Below, one piece after another: positions 10,232 through 22,191 of a stretch of DNA of 64,000 bases; positions within the stretch are counted from its first letter, which is position 1; each line of letters starts with the position of its first letter. The notes under the pieces were generated by a model. The model was not told where the DNA came from. It searched no databases and saw only the letters and a program-made list of their open reading frames with translations. This stretch comes from Pseudomonas guangdongensis (GTDB taxonomy: Bacteria; Pseudomonadota; Gammaproteobacteria; Pseudomonadales; Pseudomonadaceae), in the NCBI RefSeq assembly GCF_900105885.1, contig NZ_LT629780.1, positions 2,170,001-2,234,000 of the forward strand, given 5' to 3'. Both the position numbers and the translations under genes were made by a program.

Positions 10232-11674
10232 GTGACCCAGAAGCCCGACCAGTGCCTCGGTGAGTGGATTGATCGTGAGGCCCTCGCTGAGGCCATGATT
10301 CCGCTGATCGGTCAGCTCTACCGCAATAACAAAGTGGTGACCTCGATCTATGGCCGTGGCCTGATCAACCGTTCGGTGATCGGTATCCTCAAGGCGCATC
10401 GCTTCGCCCGCCAGATCGACGACGCCGAGCTGTCGGTGCACGACACCTTCCCGATCCTGCAGGTGATGAGCCAGCTGGAGCTGGGTGCCGCCTCCGTCGA
10501 CCTCGGCCGCCTGGCGGTCAAGTTCAAGCACGAAGCCAACGGCCGCAGCGTCGAGCAGTTCGTCCGCGAAGAGCTGGCCGACGTGGCCGGCAAGCAGGGC
10601 AGCAACGGCCACCAGGGCACCGACGTGGTGCTCTACGGGTTCGGCCGCATCGGCCGCCTGCTGGCGCGCATCCTGATCGAGAAGACCGGCGGCGGCGACG
10701 GCCTGCGCCTGCGTGCCATCGTGGTGCGCAAGGGTGCCGAGAACGACCTGGTCAAGCGCGCCAGCCTGCTGCGCCGCGACTCGGTGCATGGCTCCTTCAA
10801 CGGCACCATCACCATCGACGAGGAAAACAACACCATCCTCGCCAACGGCAACCTGATCCAGGTGATCTACTCCAACGATCCGACCACCGTGGACTACACC
10901 GCCTACGGCATCCAGGACGCCATCGTCGTCGACAACACCGGCAAGTGGCGCGACGCCGAAGGCCTGGGCCAGCACCTGAAGTGCCCGGGCGTGGCCCGCG
11001 TGATCCTCACCGCGCCGGGCAAGGGCGAGATCAAGAACATCGTCCACGGCATCAACCACCAACTGATTACCGCCGACGACAAGATCCTCTCCGCCGCCTC
11101 TTGCACCACCAACGCCATCGTGCCGGTGCTCAAGGCCGTCTACGACAAGTTCGGCATCGTCCATGGTCATGTAGAGACCGTCCACTCCTACACCAACGAC
11201 CAGAACCTGATCGACAACTTCCACAAGGGTAACCGCCGTGGTCGCAGCGCCGCGCTGAACATGGTGATCACCGAGACCGGTGCCGCCACCGCCGCCGCCA
11301 AGGCGCTGCCGGTGCTCAAGGGCAAGCTGACCGGCAACGCCATCCGCGTGCCGACGCCGAACGTCTCCATGGCCATCCTCAACCTGGCTCTGGAGAAGGC
11401 CACCAGCCGCGAGGAGATCAACGAGTACCTGCGCCACATGGCGCTGCACTCCGAGCTGCACAAGCAGATCGACTTCACCAACTCGCCGGAAGTGGTGTCC
11501 ACCGACTTCGTCGGCTCCCGCCATGCCGGCATCGTCGATGCCGAGGCGACCATCTGCAACGACAACCGCGTCGTGCTCTACGTCTGGTACGACAACGAGT
11601 TCGGCTACAGCTGCCAGGTGGTGCGCGTGCTGGAAGACATGGCCGGGGTCAACCCGCCGGCCTTCCCGCGCTGA
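10232..11674 (+). CDS. gap: Glyceraldehyde-3-phosphate dehydrogenase, long form
   Basis: 480 residues from GTG 10232, chosen because GGAAGG lies 8 bases upstream; an ATG at 10214 would add six residues with no good ribosome site. The GAPDH core starts only near residue 128 (LYGFGRIGRLLARIL, NAD-binding Rossmann fold) and carries the active-site ASCTTNA with its catalytic cysteine near 290. The first ~125 residues (DQCLGEWIDREALAEAMIPL onward) are an extra helical domain absent from standard 330-residue GAPDH. This long type occurs in pseudomonads (PA3001). It probably acts in gluconeogenesis or triose metabolism. The role of the extension is unknown. Confidence 0.93.
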   Translation: MTQKPDQCLGEWIDREALAEAMIPLIGQLYRNNKVVTSIYGRGLINRSVIGILKAHRFARQIDDAELSVHDTFPILQVMSQLELGAASVDLGRLAVKFKHEANGRSVEQFVREELADVAGKQGSNGHQGTDVVLYGFGRIGRLLARILIEKTGGGDGLRLRAIVVRKGAENDLVKRASLLRRDSVHGSFNGTITIDEENNTILANGNLIQVIYSNDPTTVDYTAYGIQDAIVVDNTGKWRDAEGLGQHLKCPGVARVILTAPGKGEIKNIVHGINHQLITADDKILSAASCTTNAIVPVLKAVYDKFGIVHGHVETVHSYTNDQNLIDNFHKGNRRGRSAALNMVITETGAATAAAKALPVLKGKLTGNAIRVPTPNVSMAILNLALEKATSREEINEYLRHMALHSELHKQIDFTNSPEVVSTDFVGSRHAGIVDAEATICNDNRVVLYVWYDNEFGYSCQVVRVLEDMAGVNPPAFPR

Positions 11675-11692
11675 TCCGCGCAGGGCACTGAG

Positions 11693-11720
11693 AAAAACGG
11701 GAGCTTCGGCTCCCGTTTTT
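11693..11720. terminator. Bidirectional terminator after gap
   Basis: AAAAACGGGAGC-TTCG-GCTCCCGTTTTT: perfect stem, UUCG-type tetraloop and T-runs on both strands. It separates gap from the convergent chalcone-isomerase-like gene. Confidence 0.93.
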
Positions 11721-11740
11721 CGTTTCCGGCGCCGGGCGGC

Positions 11741-12298
11741 TCAGCGCTCGGCGAGCAGGCGCTGGCGCAGGGGTTCGGAGAGACCGTCGCGGGCCAGCCA
11801 GATGCCCATGTAGGCGCGCGCCAGTTCGGCATCGTCGCTGCGCAGCAGTGTCTCGCCGTTGCGCTCCAGGGTCAGGCCCTGGCGCGGGTCGTACTGCAGG
11901 GCGTAGCGGTCGCCGGGGCGGATGTCGCGGAAACTGGCGTGCAGCCGCTCGATGCCGGTGCGCAGGCGCGCCAGGGTGGCCGGGTCGTGCTGGCGTTCGA
12001 GCACCGTCCAGGCGGCGCGGATCACATCCTCGCGGGCAATCTTCTGGAAGTAGTAGAGCTCCAGGCGTCGTGCGCGCTGTTCGCGCAGCGCCGCCTGCGG
12101 GGCGATGTTCGGTTCGGTATAGAGCGCCGCGGCATAGACGTCGGCCCACAGCCAGGTCAGCAGCGCCCGGTTGCGCAGGACCAGTTGCTGGCTGCCGGGC
12201 GGGTGGCTGGCGGCGAAGCCGGCCTGGTCGAGGCGGGCCGCCTCGCTGGCCCACAGGTTGCCGCAGACGACGAGGAGCAGGGCGAGCAGCGTGCGCAT
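11741..12298 (-). CDS. Chalcone isomerase-like periplasmic protein
   Basis: 185 residues with a signal peptide (MRTLLALLLVVCGNLWA, then SEAARLDQ). The body (LLTWLWADVYAAALYTEPN, later LELYYFQKIAREDVIRAAW) fits the bacterial chalcone isomerase-like family, whose members share the plant enzyme's fold but generally not its catalytic residues. It is probably periplasmic and its ligand is unknown. It stands alone on the minus strand between the gap terminator and the nqr promoter region. Family assignment is from fold-typical sequence features, so moderate confidence. Confidence 0.72.
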   Translation of the reverse strand: MRTLLALLLVVCGNLWASEAARLDQAGFAASHPPGSQQLVLRNRALLTWLWADVYAAALYTEPNIAPQAALREQRARRLELYYFQKIAREDVIRAAWTVLERQHDPATLARLRTGIERLHASFRDIRPGDRYALQYDPRQGLTLERNGETLLRSDDAELARAYMGIWLARDGLSEPLRQRLLAER

Positions 12299-12406
12299 GA
12301 TGTGACCTCCGTGGAACCTTTGTGATGCTCTGGCTGGTGCGGGGCGTGGTCAAGCCCGCAAGTGTCGCCAGTTATTGCCAATCTCCGAAATAATCAAGCG
12401 CTTAGG

Positions 12407-12435
12407 TGGCCAGTGCGAAACGACCTCCCTATAAT
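12407..12435 (+). promoter_or_regulatory. Likely nqr operon promoter
   Basis: Perfect -10 TATAAT (12430-12435) with TGGCCA (12407-12412) 17 bases upstream. Predicted start near 12442 leaves about 120 bases of leader before nqrA. The leader holds GCGCAATCGTTTAGCGACGATAAG-like imperfect dyads, but I could not identify a known riboswitch. Confidence 0.6.
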
Positions 12436-12553
12436 CGGCCGGATAATTTTTCGAGGGTGCGCAATCGTTTAGCGACGATAAGGGGCGAGGCAGATTGTCA
12501 CACCCCTGGCCGGCGCCGGCGGCGTACCCGAACCCTTTCATAACAGTGATTAG

Positions 12554-13900
<1,347 letters not shown>

Positions 13901-13903
13901 GCC

Positions 13904-15115
13904 ATGGGTTTGCGAGCATTCCTCGACAAGGTCGAGCACAACTTCGAGAAGGGCGGCAAGTACGAGAAGTGGTACGCCCTCTACGAGGCGGTCGACACCT
14001 TCTTCTATCGTCCCGGTAGCGTGACCCGCACCACCGCCCACGTGCGCGACGGCATCGACCTCAAGCGCATGATGATCACCGTGTGGCTGTGTACCTTCCC
14101 GGCGATGTTCTTCGGCATGTGGAACATCGGCTTCCAGGCCAACCAGATCTTCGCCGCCAGCCCCGAGCTGCTGGCGGCGCAGGACGGCTGGCGTTTCGGC
14201 CTGATCGGCGCCCTGGCCGGCTTCGATCCGGGCAGCGTCTGGGACAACTTCATCCAGGGCGCGGCCTACTTCCTGCCGGTCTACCTGACGGTGTTCATCG
14301 TCGGCGGCTTCTGGGAGGTGCTGTTCGCTTCGATCCGCCGCCACGAGGTCAACGAGGGCTTCTTCGTCACCTCCGTGCTGTTCGCCCTGATCCTGCCGCC
14401 GAGCATCCCGCTGTGGCAGGCGGCGCTGGGCATCAGCTTCGGCGTGGTGCTGGGCAAGGAAGTGTTCGGCGGTACCGGCAAGAACTTCCTCAACCCGGCG
14501 CTGACCGGCCGCGCCTTCCTGTTCTTCGCCTACCCGGCGCAGATGTCCGGCGATGCGGTATGGACCGCGGTCGACGGCTTCAGCGGCGCCACCGCACTGA
14601 GCCTGGCGGCGGCCGGCGGCATCGAGAACGTGATCGGCCACGGCATCACCTGGATGGACGCCTTCCTCGGCAAGATCCACGGCTCGATGGGCGAGACCAG
14701 CACCCTGGCGATCATGATCGGCGGCGGCATCCTGCTGCTGACCCGCATCGCCGCCTGGCGCATCGTCGTCGGCGTGATGCTCGGCATGGTCGCGACCAGC
14801 AGCCTGTTCAACGTCATCGGCTCGGACACCAATCCGCTGTTCGCCATGCCCTGGTACTGGCACCTGGTGGTCGGCGGCTTCGCCTTCGGCATGTTCTTCA
14901 TGGCCACCGATCCGGTGTCCGCCTCGATGACCAACACCGGCAAATGGCTGTTCGGTGCGCTGATCGGCCTGATGGTCGTGCTGGTTCGCGTGGTCAACCC
15001 GGCGTTCCCGGAAGGCATGATGCTGGCGATCCTGTTCGCCAACCTGTTCTCGCCGCTGATCGACCACTTCGTCGTTCAGGCCAACATCAAGCGGAGGCTG
15101 GCACGCAATGTCTAG
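13904..15115 (+). CDS. nqrB: Na+-NQR subunit B
   Basis: 403 residues with about ten membrane helices. Covalent FMN is attached to Thr230 in [10 protein letters not shown], which matches the S/TGAT flavinylation motif that ApbE uses; an ApbE gene lies at the end of this operon. NqrB also binds riboflavin and forms part of the sodium path. The stop overlaps the nqrC start by 8 bases, pointing to translational coupling. Confidence 0.97.
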   Translation: MGLRAFLDKVEHNFEKGGKYEKWYALYEAVDTFFYRPGSVTRTTAHVRDGIDLKRMMITVWLCTFPAMFFGMWNIGFQANQIFAASPELLAAQDGWRFGLIGALAGFDPGSVWDNFIQGAAYFLPVYLTVFIVGGFWEVLFASIRRHEVNEGFFVTSVLFALILPPSIPLWQAALGISFGVVLGKEVFGGTGKNFLNPALTGRAFLFFAYPAQMSGDAVWTAVDGFSGATALSLAAAGGIENVIGHGITWMDAFLGKIHGSMGETSTLAIMIGGGILLLTRIAAWRIVVGVMLGMVATSSLFNVIGSDTNPLFAMPWYWHLVVGGFAFGMFFMATDPVSASMTNTGKWLFGALIGLMVVLVRVVNPAFPEGMMLAILFANLFSPLIDHFVVQANIKRRLARNV

Positions 15116-15899
15116 TCAAAAAGAATCCACCGTCCGTACCCTGACGGTGGCCCTGCTGGTCTGCCTGGTGTGCTCGGTGTTCGTCGCCGGCGCCGCGGTC
15201 GCGCTCAAGCCGACCCAGGTGGAAAACCGCGTGCTGGACAAGCAGCGCAGCATCCTGGCGATTGCCGGTCTGGGCGAGGACGGCATGTCCGCCAGGCAGG
15301 TCAAGGCGCTGTTCGCCGAGCGCATCCGCGCCCGTGTGGTCGATCTGCAGACCGGCAAGTTCAGCACTGCCCATGACGCACAGACCTTCGATCCGCTCAA
15401 GGCCGCCAAGGATCCCAAACTGTCCGACGCCCTGCCGGGCGATCAGGACATCGCCTCGATCAAGCGTCGCGAGCGCTTCACCACCGTCTACCTGGTGGAG
15501 AGTGCCGATGGCGCTGTGGAAACCCTGATCCTGCCGGTACGCGGCTACGGCCTGTGGTCGACCCTGCACGGCTTCATGGCGGTCAAGGGCGACCTCAACA
15601 CCGTGGCCGGCTTCGGCTTCTACCAGCACGCCGAGACCCCGGGTCTGGGCGGCGAGGTGGACAATCCGAAGTGGAAGGCCCTGTGGCCGGGCAAGACCCT
15701 GTTCGACGCCGACGGCAAGGTTGCCGTGCAGATCGTCAAGGGCAGCGTCGATCCGCAGAGCCCGCAGGCGACCCACCAGGTCGACGGTCTGGCCGGTGCG
15801 ACCCTGACCAGCAAAGGCGTCGACAACCTGCTGAAGTTCTGGCTGGGCCAGGGCGGCTTCGGCTCCTTCATTGCTAACCTGCGCGCCGGGGAGGCCTGA
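15108..15899 (+). CDS. nqrC: Na+-NQR subunit C
   Basis: 263 residues: one N-terminal membrane anchor (about 10-33) and a periplasmic FMN-binding domain. The flavinylation site is Thr232 in [12 protein letters not shown], a second ApbE target. NqrC passes electrons between the iron centre of NqrD/E and the FMN of NqrB. Start ATG overlaps nqrB by 8 bases. Confidence 0.97.
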   Translation: MSSQKESTVRTLTVALLVCLVCSVFVAGAAVALKPTQVENRVLDKQRSILAIAGLGEDGMSARQVKALFAERIRARVVDLQTGKFSTAHDAQTFDPLKAAKDPKLSDALPGDQDIASIKRRERFTTVYLVESADGAVETLILPVRGYGLWSTLHGFMAVKGDLNTVAGFGFYQHAETPGLGGEVDNPKWKALWPGKTLFDADGKVAVQIVKGSVDPQSPQATHQVDGLAGATLTSKGVDNLLKFWLGQGGFGSFIANLRAGEA

Positions 15900-15901
15900 T
15901 C

Positions 15902-16566
15902 ATGTCGCAACCGACTATCAAAGAAGTTCTGCTCAACCCGATCTTCAATAACAACCCCATCGGCCTGCAGATCCTCGGTATCTGCTCGGCGCTGGCGGTG
16001 ACTTCGAACCTGAAGACCGCGCTGGTGATGTCGATCGCCCTGACCCTGGTGACCGGCTTCTCCAACCTGTTCATCTCGATGGTGCGAAGCCAGATCCCCG
16101 GCTCGATCCGCATGATCGTGCAGATGGTGATCATCGCGTCCTTGGTGATCGTGGTCGACCAGGTGCTCAAGGCCTTCGCCTATGGCTTGTCCAAGCAACT
16201 GTCGGTGTTCGTCGGCCTGATCATCACCAACTGCATCGTGATGGGCCGCGCCGAAGCCTTCGCCATGCAGAACCCTCCGGCCCTGTCGTTCTTCGACGGT
16301 ATCGGCAACGGCCTGGGCTACAGCGCCATGCTGATCGTGCTGGGCATCGTCCGCGAGCTGTTCGGCGCCGGCAAGCTGCTGGGCTACGAGATCATCCCGG
16401 TGGTCAATGACGGCGGCTGGTACCAGCCCAACGGTCTGCTGCTGCTGCCGCCCTCGGCATTCTTCCTGATCGGCCTGATCATCTGGGGCCTGCGTACCTG
16501 GAAGAAAGGCCAGGTCGAGAGCACGGTCTACAAGATGGCTCCGCATGTCTCCAAGGAGGCTTACTG

Positions 16567-16567
<1 letters not shown>
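15902..16567 (+). CDS. nqrD: Na+-NQR subunit D
   Basis: 221 residues, six membrane helices, homologous to RnfE. With NqrE it holds an iron centre inside the membrane; the conserved cysteine regions appear in [14 protein letters not shown] (near 29) and [14 protein letters not shown] (near 110). It begins 2 bases after nqrC, and its stop overlaps nqrE by one base (TGATG). Confidence 0.96.
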
Positions 16568-17175
<608 letters not shown>

Positions 17176-17190
17176 GGACGGGATGAACAG

Positions 17191-18414
17191 ATGAACTACG
17201 AAATCTTCCTCGCCATCGGCATGTTCACCGCTATCGTGCTGGCGCTGGTGGTCATCATCCTGATGGCCCGCGCCAAGCTGGTGTCCAGCGGTGACGTGAG
17301 CATCGAGATCAACGGCGAACGCACCATCACCGTACCGGCCGGCGGCAAGCTGCTGCAGACCCTGGCCAACAACAACATCTTCCTGTCCTCCGCTTGCGGC
17401 GGCGGCGGCACCTGCGCGCAGTGCAAGTGCATCGTCGAGTCGGGCGGCGGCGAGATGCTGCCCACCGAGGAGTCGCACTTCACCAAGCGCGAGGCCAAGG
17501 CCGGCTGGCGCCTGTCCTGCCAGACCCCGGTCAAGCAGGACATGAAGATCGAGGTGCCCGAAGAAGTCTTCGGCGTGAAGAAGTGGGAATGCACGGTGGA
17601 GTCCAACCCCAACGTCGCCACCTTCATCAAGGAGCTGACCCTGCGTCTGCCAGAAGGCGAGAACGTCGACTTCCGCGCCGGCGGTTACGTGCAGCTGGAA
17701 TGCCCGCCGCACGTGGTCAACTACAAGGACTTCGACATCCAGCCCGAGTACCGCGGCGACTGGGACAAGTTCAACATGTGGCGCTATGTGTCCAAGGTCG
17801 ACGAGACCACCATCCGTGCCTACTCGATGGCCAACTACCCGGAAGAGCGCGGACTGGTGAAGTTCAACATCCGCATCGCCTCGCCGCCGCCGGGCAAGGA
17901 CGACATCCCGCCGGGCAAGATGTCCTCGTTCGTGTTCAACCTCAAGCCGGGCGACAAGATCACAGTGTACGGACCGTTCGGCGAGTTCTTCGCCCGCGAC
18001 ACCGACAACGAGATGGTGTTCATCGGCGGCGGTGCCGGTATGGCGCCGATGCGCTCGCACATCTTCGACCAGCTCAAGCGTCTGAAGTCCACGCGCAAGA
18101 TGAGCTTCTGGTACGGCGCGCGCTCGATGCGCGAGGCGTTCTACGTCGAGGAATACGACCAGCTGCAGGCCGAGAACCCGAACTTCAAGTGGCACCTGGC
18201 GCTGTCCGACCCGCTGCCGGAAGACAACTGGAGCGGCTACACCGGCTTCATCCATAACGTGCTCTACGAGAACTACCTCAAGGACCATCCGGCGCCCGAG
18301 GACTGCGAGTTCTACATGTGCGGCCCGCCGATGATGAACGCTGCGGTGATCAAGATGCTGCTCGACCTAGGTGTCGAGCGGGAGAACATCCTGCTCGACG
18401 ACTTCGGCGGCTAG
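17191..18414 (+). CDS. nqrF: Na+-NQR subunit F (NADH dehydrogenase subunit)
   Basis: 407 residues. An N-terminal membrane helix (about 5-28) is followed by a [2Fe-2S] ferredoxin domain with ligands Cys69, Cys75, Cys78 and Cys110, then an FAD domain (RAYSMANYP flavin motif near 212) and an NADH-binding domain ([14 protein letters not shown] near 275, CGPPMMNAA near 375). This is the electron entry point of the complex. The downstream apbE start is almost at its stop codon. Confidence 0.97.
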   Translation: MNYEIFLAIGMFTAIVLALVVIILMARAKLVSSGDVSIEINGERTITVPAGGKLLQTLANNNIFLSSACGGGGTCAQCKCIVESGGGEMLPTEESHFTKREAKAGWRLSCQTPVKQDMKIEVPEEVFGVKKWECTVESNPNVATFIKELTLRLPEGENVDFRAGGYVQLECPPHVVNYKDFDIQPEYRGDWDKFNMWRYVSKVDETTIRAYSMANYPEERGLVKFNIRIASPPPGKDDIPPGKMSSFVFNLKPGDKITVYGPFGEFFARDTDNEMVFIGGGAGMAPMRSHIFDQLKRLKSTRKMSFWYGARSMREAFYVEEYDQLQAENPNFKWHLALSDPLPEDNWSGYTGFIHNVLYENYLKDHPAPEDCEFYMCGPPMMNAAVIKMLLDLGVERENILLDDFGG

Positions 18415-18416
18415 TC

Positions 18417-19448
18417 TTGAGCCTGGCAGCACTCCTGCGGCCCGTCATCGCTGTCGCCTGCGCGGCAGCCCTGACGGGCTGCCTGTTTTCCGACCCGCTG
18501 GAATCCTTCGGCGGTCCGACCATGGGCAGCACCTATTCGGTCAAGTACGTGCGCGGCAGCGGCGTGGCGGAGGCGACTACCCTGCAGGCCGGGGTCGAGG
18601 CGATCCTCGCCGAGGTCGACCAGCAGATGTCCACCTACCGCGACGACTCGCTGATCGAGCGCTTCAACCAGGCAGCGGCCGGTACCTGCATGGCCATGCC
18701 GCCGGCGGTGCTGGAGCTGGTGCGCCTGGGCGAGGACCTGTCGCAGCGCAGCGGCGGCGCGTTCGACCTGACCCTTGAACCCTTGCTCAACCTCTGGGGC
18801 TTCGGTCCCAAGTCGCGCAGCGAGCAGGTGCCCAGCGCCGAAGCCATCGCCGAGGCGCGCCAGCGGGTCGGTCATGCGCACCTGCGCATCGATGGCCAGC
18901 GGCTGTGCAAGGATGCGAAGGTCCAGGTCGACTTCAACAGCATCGCCGCCGGGCATGCGGTCGACCGCATCGCCGCCTGGCTGGAAGGGCAGGGGGTCAG
19001 CAGCTATCTGGTGGAGGCCACCGGCGAGCTGAAGGCGCGCGGACGCAAGCCCGACGGCGCGCCCTGGCGCATCGCCATCGAGGAGCCGCGCGACGACCAG
19101 CAGGTGGCACAGAAGGTGCTTGAGCTGGACGGCCTGGGCGTCTCCACCTCCGGCGACTACCGCAACTACTTCGAGGAGAACGGCCGGCGCTACTCGCACA
19201 CCCTGGACCCGCGCAGCGGCGCGCCGATCGGCCATCGCCTGGCGGCGGTGACCGTGGTGCACCCGCAGGCGCTGCTGGCCGACGGCCTGTCGACCCTGCT
19301 GATGGTGCTGGGGCCGGAAGAGGGGGCGGCGTATGCTGAGCGCGAAGGACTGGCGGCACTGTTCGTGACCCGCGAGGGCGAAGGTTTCGTCACTCGCAGT
19401 ACCAAGGCTTTTGATGCGCTGTTCCCGGCGCAGGAGGACACACCATGA
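18417..19448 (+). CDS. apbE: FAD:protein FMN transferase
   Basis: 343 residues if the TTG at 18417 is the start, which gives MSLAALLRPVIAVACAAAL and a lipobox LTGC near residue 22, so a periplasmic lipoprotein. An upstream ATG at 18318 would overlap nqrF by nearly 100 bases and is less likely. ApbE moves FMN from FAD onto threonines of NqrB and NqrC, and both target motifs are present upstream. Domain motifs: GPTMGSTYSVKY near 38, SGGAFDLTLEPLLNLWGFG near 110 and DFNSIAAGHAVDRI near 175. No strong ribosome site is visible, so start choice is uncertain (about 0.7). Confidence 0.93.
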   Translation: MSLAALLRPVIAVACAAALTGCLFSDPLESFGGPTMGSTYSVKYVRGSGVAEATTLQAGVEAILAEVDQQMSTYRDDSLIERFNQAAAGTCMAMPPAVLELVRLGEDLSQRSGGAFDLTLEPLLNLWGFGPKSRSEQVPSAEAIAEARQRVGHAHLRIDGQRLCKDAKVQVDFNSIAAGHAVDRIAAWLEGQGVSSYLVEATGELKARGRKPDGAPWRIAIEEPRDDQQVAQKVLELDGLGVSTSGDYRNYFEENGRRYSHTLDPRSGAPIGHRLAAVTVVHPQALLADGLSTLLMVLGPEEGAAYAEREGLAALFVTREGEGFVTRSTKAFDALFPAQEDTP

Positions 19449-19681
19449 CCTGGTTGCTGGTCTTTGCCGTCATGCTGCTGGTGGTGCTGGGCATGTCGGT
19501 CGGGGTGATCATGGGCCGCAAGCCGATCGCCGGCTCATGCGGCGGCATCGCCAACCTCGGCATCGAGAAGGACGAATGCCCGATCTGCGGCGGCGACACC
19601 CAGAAGTGCGAGGAGGCCAGCAGCGAGGGCGGCGACAAGGCCCCGCTGGTGCAGGCCATTGACGCGACCCGCGCGCGCTGA
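19445..19681 (+). CDS. nqrM: Na+-NQR maturation protein NqrM
   Basis: 78 residues: one membrane helix (about 3-22) and four cysteines in CGGI, CPICGG and KCEE. NqrM is known to be needed to deliver iron to the NqrD/NqrE centre. It overlaps apbE by 4 bases (ATGA) and closes the operon. Confidence 0.93.
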   Translation: MTWLLVFAVMLLVVLGMSVGVIMGRKPIAGSCGGIANLGIEKDECPICGGDTQKCEEASSEGGDKAPLVQAIDATRAR

Positions 19682-19688
19682 ACAACCC

Positions 19689-19715
19689 GACGGGGGCAGT
19701 CTGACTGCCCCCGTC
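19689..19715 (+). terminator. Probable nqr operon terminator
   Basis: GACGGGGGCAGT-CTG-ACTGCCCCCGTC, a 12-bp perfect stem 8 bases after nqrM. The following GTCATTT is only a weak U-tract. Confidence 0.7.
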
Positions 19716-19813
19716 GTCATTTGCGGCCCGCGCAGGCGCGATGCCTGCGTGCCTGGCCCGAGGTATGAGGCCCGCCCAGCGGCGGGCCGCAGTTTGTCCA
19801 TAAGGAGTGGCAG

Positions 19814-21217
19814 ATGGCTGTCTACAACTATGACGTAGTGGTGCTGGGCTCCGGCCCGGCGGGCGAGGGTGCGGCGATGAGCGCCGCCAAGAGCGGGCGC
19901 AAGGTGGCCGTGGTCGATAGCCGCAAGCTGGTCGGCGGCAACTGCACCCACCTGGGAACCATTCCCTCCAAGGCCCTGCGTCACTCGGTCCGGCAGATCC
20001 TGCAGTTCAACACCAACCCGATGTTCCGCCAGATCGGCGAGCCGCGCTGGTTCTCCTTCCCCGACGTGCTGAAGAGCGCCGAGAAGGTGATCGCCAAGCA
20101 GGTCGCCTCGCGCACCGGCTACTACGCGCGCAACCGTGTCGACCTGTTCGTCGGCAGGGCCAGCTTCGCCGACCAGCACACCATCGAGGTGCTCGGCCAC
20201 AACGGTGTGGTCGAGCGCCTGGTCACCAAGCAGGTGGTGATCGCCACCGGCTCGCGTCCCTACCGCCCGGCGGACGTCGACTTCAGCCACCCGCGCATCT
20301 ACGACAGCGACACCATCCTCACCCTCAGCCATACCCCGCGCCGGCTGATCATCTACGGCGCCGGGGTGATCGGCTGCGAGTACGCGTCGATCTTCAGCGG
20401 CCTGGGCGTGCTGGTCGATCTGATCGACAACCGCGACCAGTTGCTCAGCTTCCTCGATCGGGAGATATCCGATGCGCTGAGCTACCACCTGCGTACCAAC
20501 AATGTGCTGATCCGCCACAACGAGGAGTACGAGCGCATCGAGGGCCTCGACCACGGCGTGGTGCTGCACCTGAAGTCGGGCAAGAAGATCAAGGCCGATG
20601 CCCTGCTGTGGTGCAACGGCCGCACCGGCAACACCGACCAGCTGGCCCTGGAGAACATCGGCCTGGAGGCCAACAGCCGCGGCCAGGTCGCCGTCGACAA
20701 GCACTATCGCACCAGCGTGGCCAACGTCTATGCCGCCGGCGACGTGATCGGCTGGCCGAGTCTGGCCAGCGCCGCCTACGACCAGGGGCGTTCGGCGGCG
20801 GCCAACATGGCCGAGCACATGGGCTACGAGGGCTGGCACTTCGTCGACGACGTGCCGACCGGTATCTACACCATCCCGGAGATCAGCTCGGTCGGCAAGA
20901 GCGAGCAGGAGCTGACCCAGGCCAAGGTGCCCTACGAGGTCGGCAAGGCGTTCTTCAAGTCGATGGCTCGCGCGCAGATCTCCAACGAGCGTGCCGGGAT
21001 GCTGAAGATCCTCTTCCACCGCGAGACCCTGGAGCTGCTCGGCGTGCACTGCTTCGGCTACCAGGCCTCGGAGATCGTCCACATCGGCCAGGCGATCATG
21101 AACCAGCAGGGCGAGGCGAACAGCATCAAGTACTTCATCAACACCACCTTCAACTACCCGACCATGGCCGAAGCCTACCGGGTGGCGGCGTTCGACGGTC
21201 TCAACCGGCTTTTTTGA
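19814..21217 (+). CDS. sthA: Soluble pyridine nucleotide transhydrogenase
   Basis: 467 residues of the flavoprotein disulfide reductase family. The N-terminal FAD site is [13 protein letters not shown] (10-22). The [16 protein letters not shown] segment has only one of the two redox cysteines, which distinguishes Sth from dihydrolipoamide dehydrogenase. The NAD(P) site is [18 protein letters not shown] near 180, and an FAD C-terminal motif [14 protein letters not shown] lies near 303. It moves hydride between NADPH and NAD+. Own ribosome site AAGGAG. It is not part of the nqr operon but is functionally related through NADH supply. Confidence 0.96.
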   Translation: MAVYNYDVVVLGSGPAGEGAAMSAAKSGRKVAVVDSRKLVGGNCTHLGTIPSKALRHSVRQILQFNTNPMFRQIGEPRWFSFPDVLKSAEKVIAKQVASRTGYYARNRVDLFVGRASFADQHTIEVLGHNGVVERLVTKQVVIATGSRPYRPADVDFSHPRIYDSDTILTLSHTPRRLIIYGAGVIGCEYASIFSGLGVLVDLIDNRDQLLSFLDREISDALSYHLRTNNVLIRHNEEYERIEGLDHGVVLHLKSGKKIKADALLWCNGRTGNTDQLALENIGLEANSRGQVAVDKHYRTSVANVYAAGDVIGWPSLASAAYDQGRSAAANMAEHMGYEGWHFVDDVPTGIYTIPEISSVGKSEQELTQAKVPYEVGKAFFKSMARAQISNERAGMLKILFHRETLELLGVHCFGYQASEIVHIGQAIMNQQGEANSIKYFINTTFNYPTMAEAYRVAAFDGLNRLF

Positions 21218-21221
21218 CCGG

Positions 21222-21250
21222 CTCCGACCGGTGGCCTGAGCCGGTCGGAG
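21222..21250. terminator. Hairpin between sthA and glpQ
   Basis: CTCCGACCGG at 21222-21231 pairs with CCGGTCGGAG at 21241-21250 between two convergent genes. No T-run follows on either strand, so a terminator role is only possible. Confidence 0.4.
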
Positions 21251-21259
21251 AGTGGCCGC

Positions 21260-21982
21260 TCAACGATCCCGGAGTATGGCGCTGGCCAAACCGGGAAAGT
21301 CTGTGATCAGGCTGTCCACCCCGCAGTCGGCGAGCCGGCGCATCAGCGCCGGTTCGTTGACCGTCCAGACCGAGACGTGCAGGCCCTGACGCTGCGCCTT
21401 GAGCAGACGTGCCGGGCTGCACAGCGTCCAGTTCAGCACCAGCATCCGGCAGTCGTGGCGTGCCGCGACCTTCAGCGGATCCAGCCAGGCATGCTCGGCG
21501 ACCAGCCCGCGCGCCAGTTGCGGCGCCCGGCGGCGCAGTGCCAGCAGCACGCTGCGCGAGCTGCTGGTGACTATCACCCTGTCTTCCAGACCGAACTCGG
21601 CGACCAGCGTGGCGATGGCGTCCACCGTGCGTGCGGCGCGCGCCGGCGAGGCGCTCTTGACTTCCAGTTGCCAGTGCTCGAAAGGGCAGTGCAGGAACAG
21701 GCTTCGCAGGCGCGGAATCGGGCAGGGCCAGGGCCATGCGGGACCGGCGGCGCGGGCGTCGAGGCGCTCCAGCTCCGCGGCGCTGTGTTCGGCGACCTTG
21801 CCGCGCTGGCCGGTGGTGCGCTTGAGGGTCGGGTCGTGGATCACCATCAGTTCGCCGTCGGCGGAGAGGTGCAGGTCCAGCTCGCAGCGCGTCACGCCCT
21901 GGGCGAGGCAGTGCTGGAAGCTGGCCAGGGTGTTTTCCGGAGCCTCGCCCCGGGCGCCGCGGTGGCCATAGATCAGGGTCAC
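21260..21982 (-). CDS. glpQ: Glycerophosphodiester phosphodiesterase, cytoplasmic type
   Basis: 240 residues from GTG 21982, chosen because AAGGAGG lies 7 bases upstream and the protein then starts MTLIYGHRGARGEAPENTLA, the normal family start. Upstream in-frame starts add 67 residues of low-complexity sequence. GDPD fold motifs: HRGARGEAPENT, ELDLHLSADGELMVIHD (metal and catalytic histidine), WQLEVKS and VWTVNEP. It hydrolyses glycerophosphodiesters from phospholipid turnover to glycerol-3-phosphate. No signal peptide. Confidence 0.93.
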   Translation of the reverse strand: MTLIYGHRGARGEAPENTLASFQHCLAQGVTRCELDLHLSADGELMVIHDPTLKRTTGQRGKVAEHSAAELERLDARAAGPAWPWPCPIPRLRSLFLHCPFEHWQLEVKSASPARAARTVDAIATLVAEFGLEDRVIVTSSSRSVLLALRRRAPQLARGLVAEHAWLDPLKVAARHDCRMLVLNWTLCSPARLLKAQRQGLHVSVWTVNEPALMRRLADCGVDSLITDFPGLASAILRDR

Positions 21983-22191
21983 GCCTGTACCTCCTTGCGA
22001 GGGGAACCATGTCAGCCTTCTAGCATGTGCCGCACGCTTTGGGGAGTGCATGGCGGTGCGCCGCCGGCGGGCTTGCGGTAGACTGCCGCCCGGACCGGCG
22101 TGGCGCCGGTCGCCGGCATGTCCTGCACACAGGCTGCAGCCATGCTGCGACAACCGGATGTCTTCCTTTCGCCTGCCAGGCAAGCCCGAGC

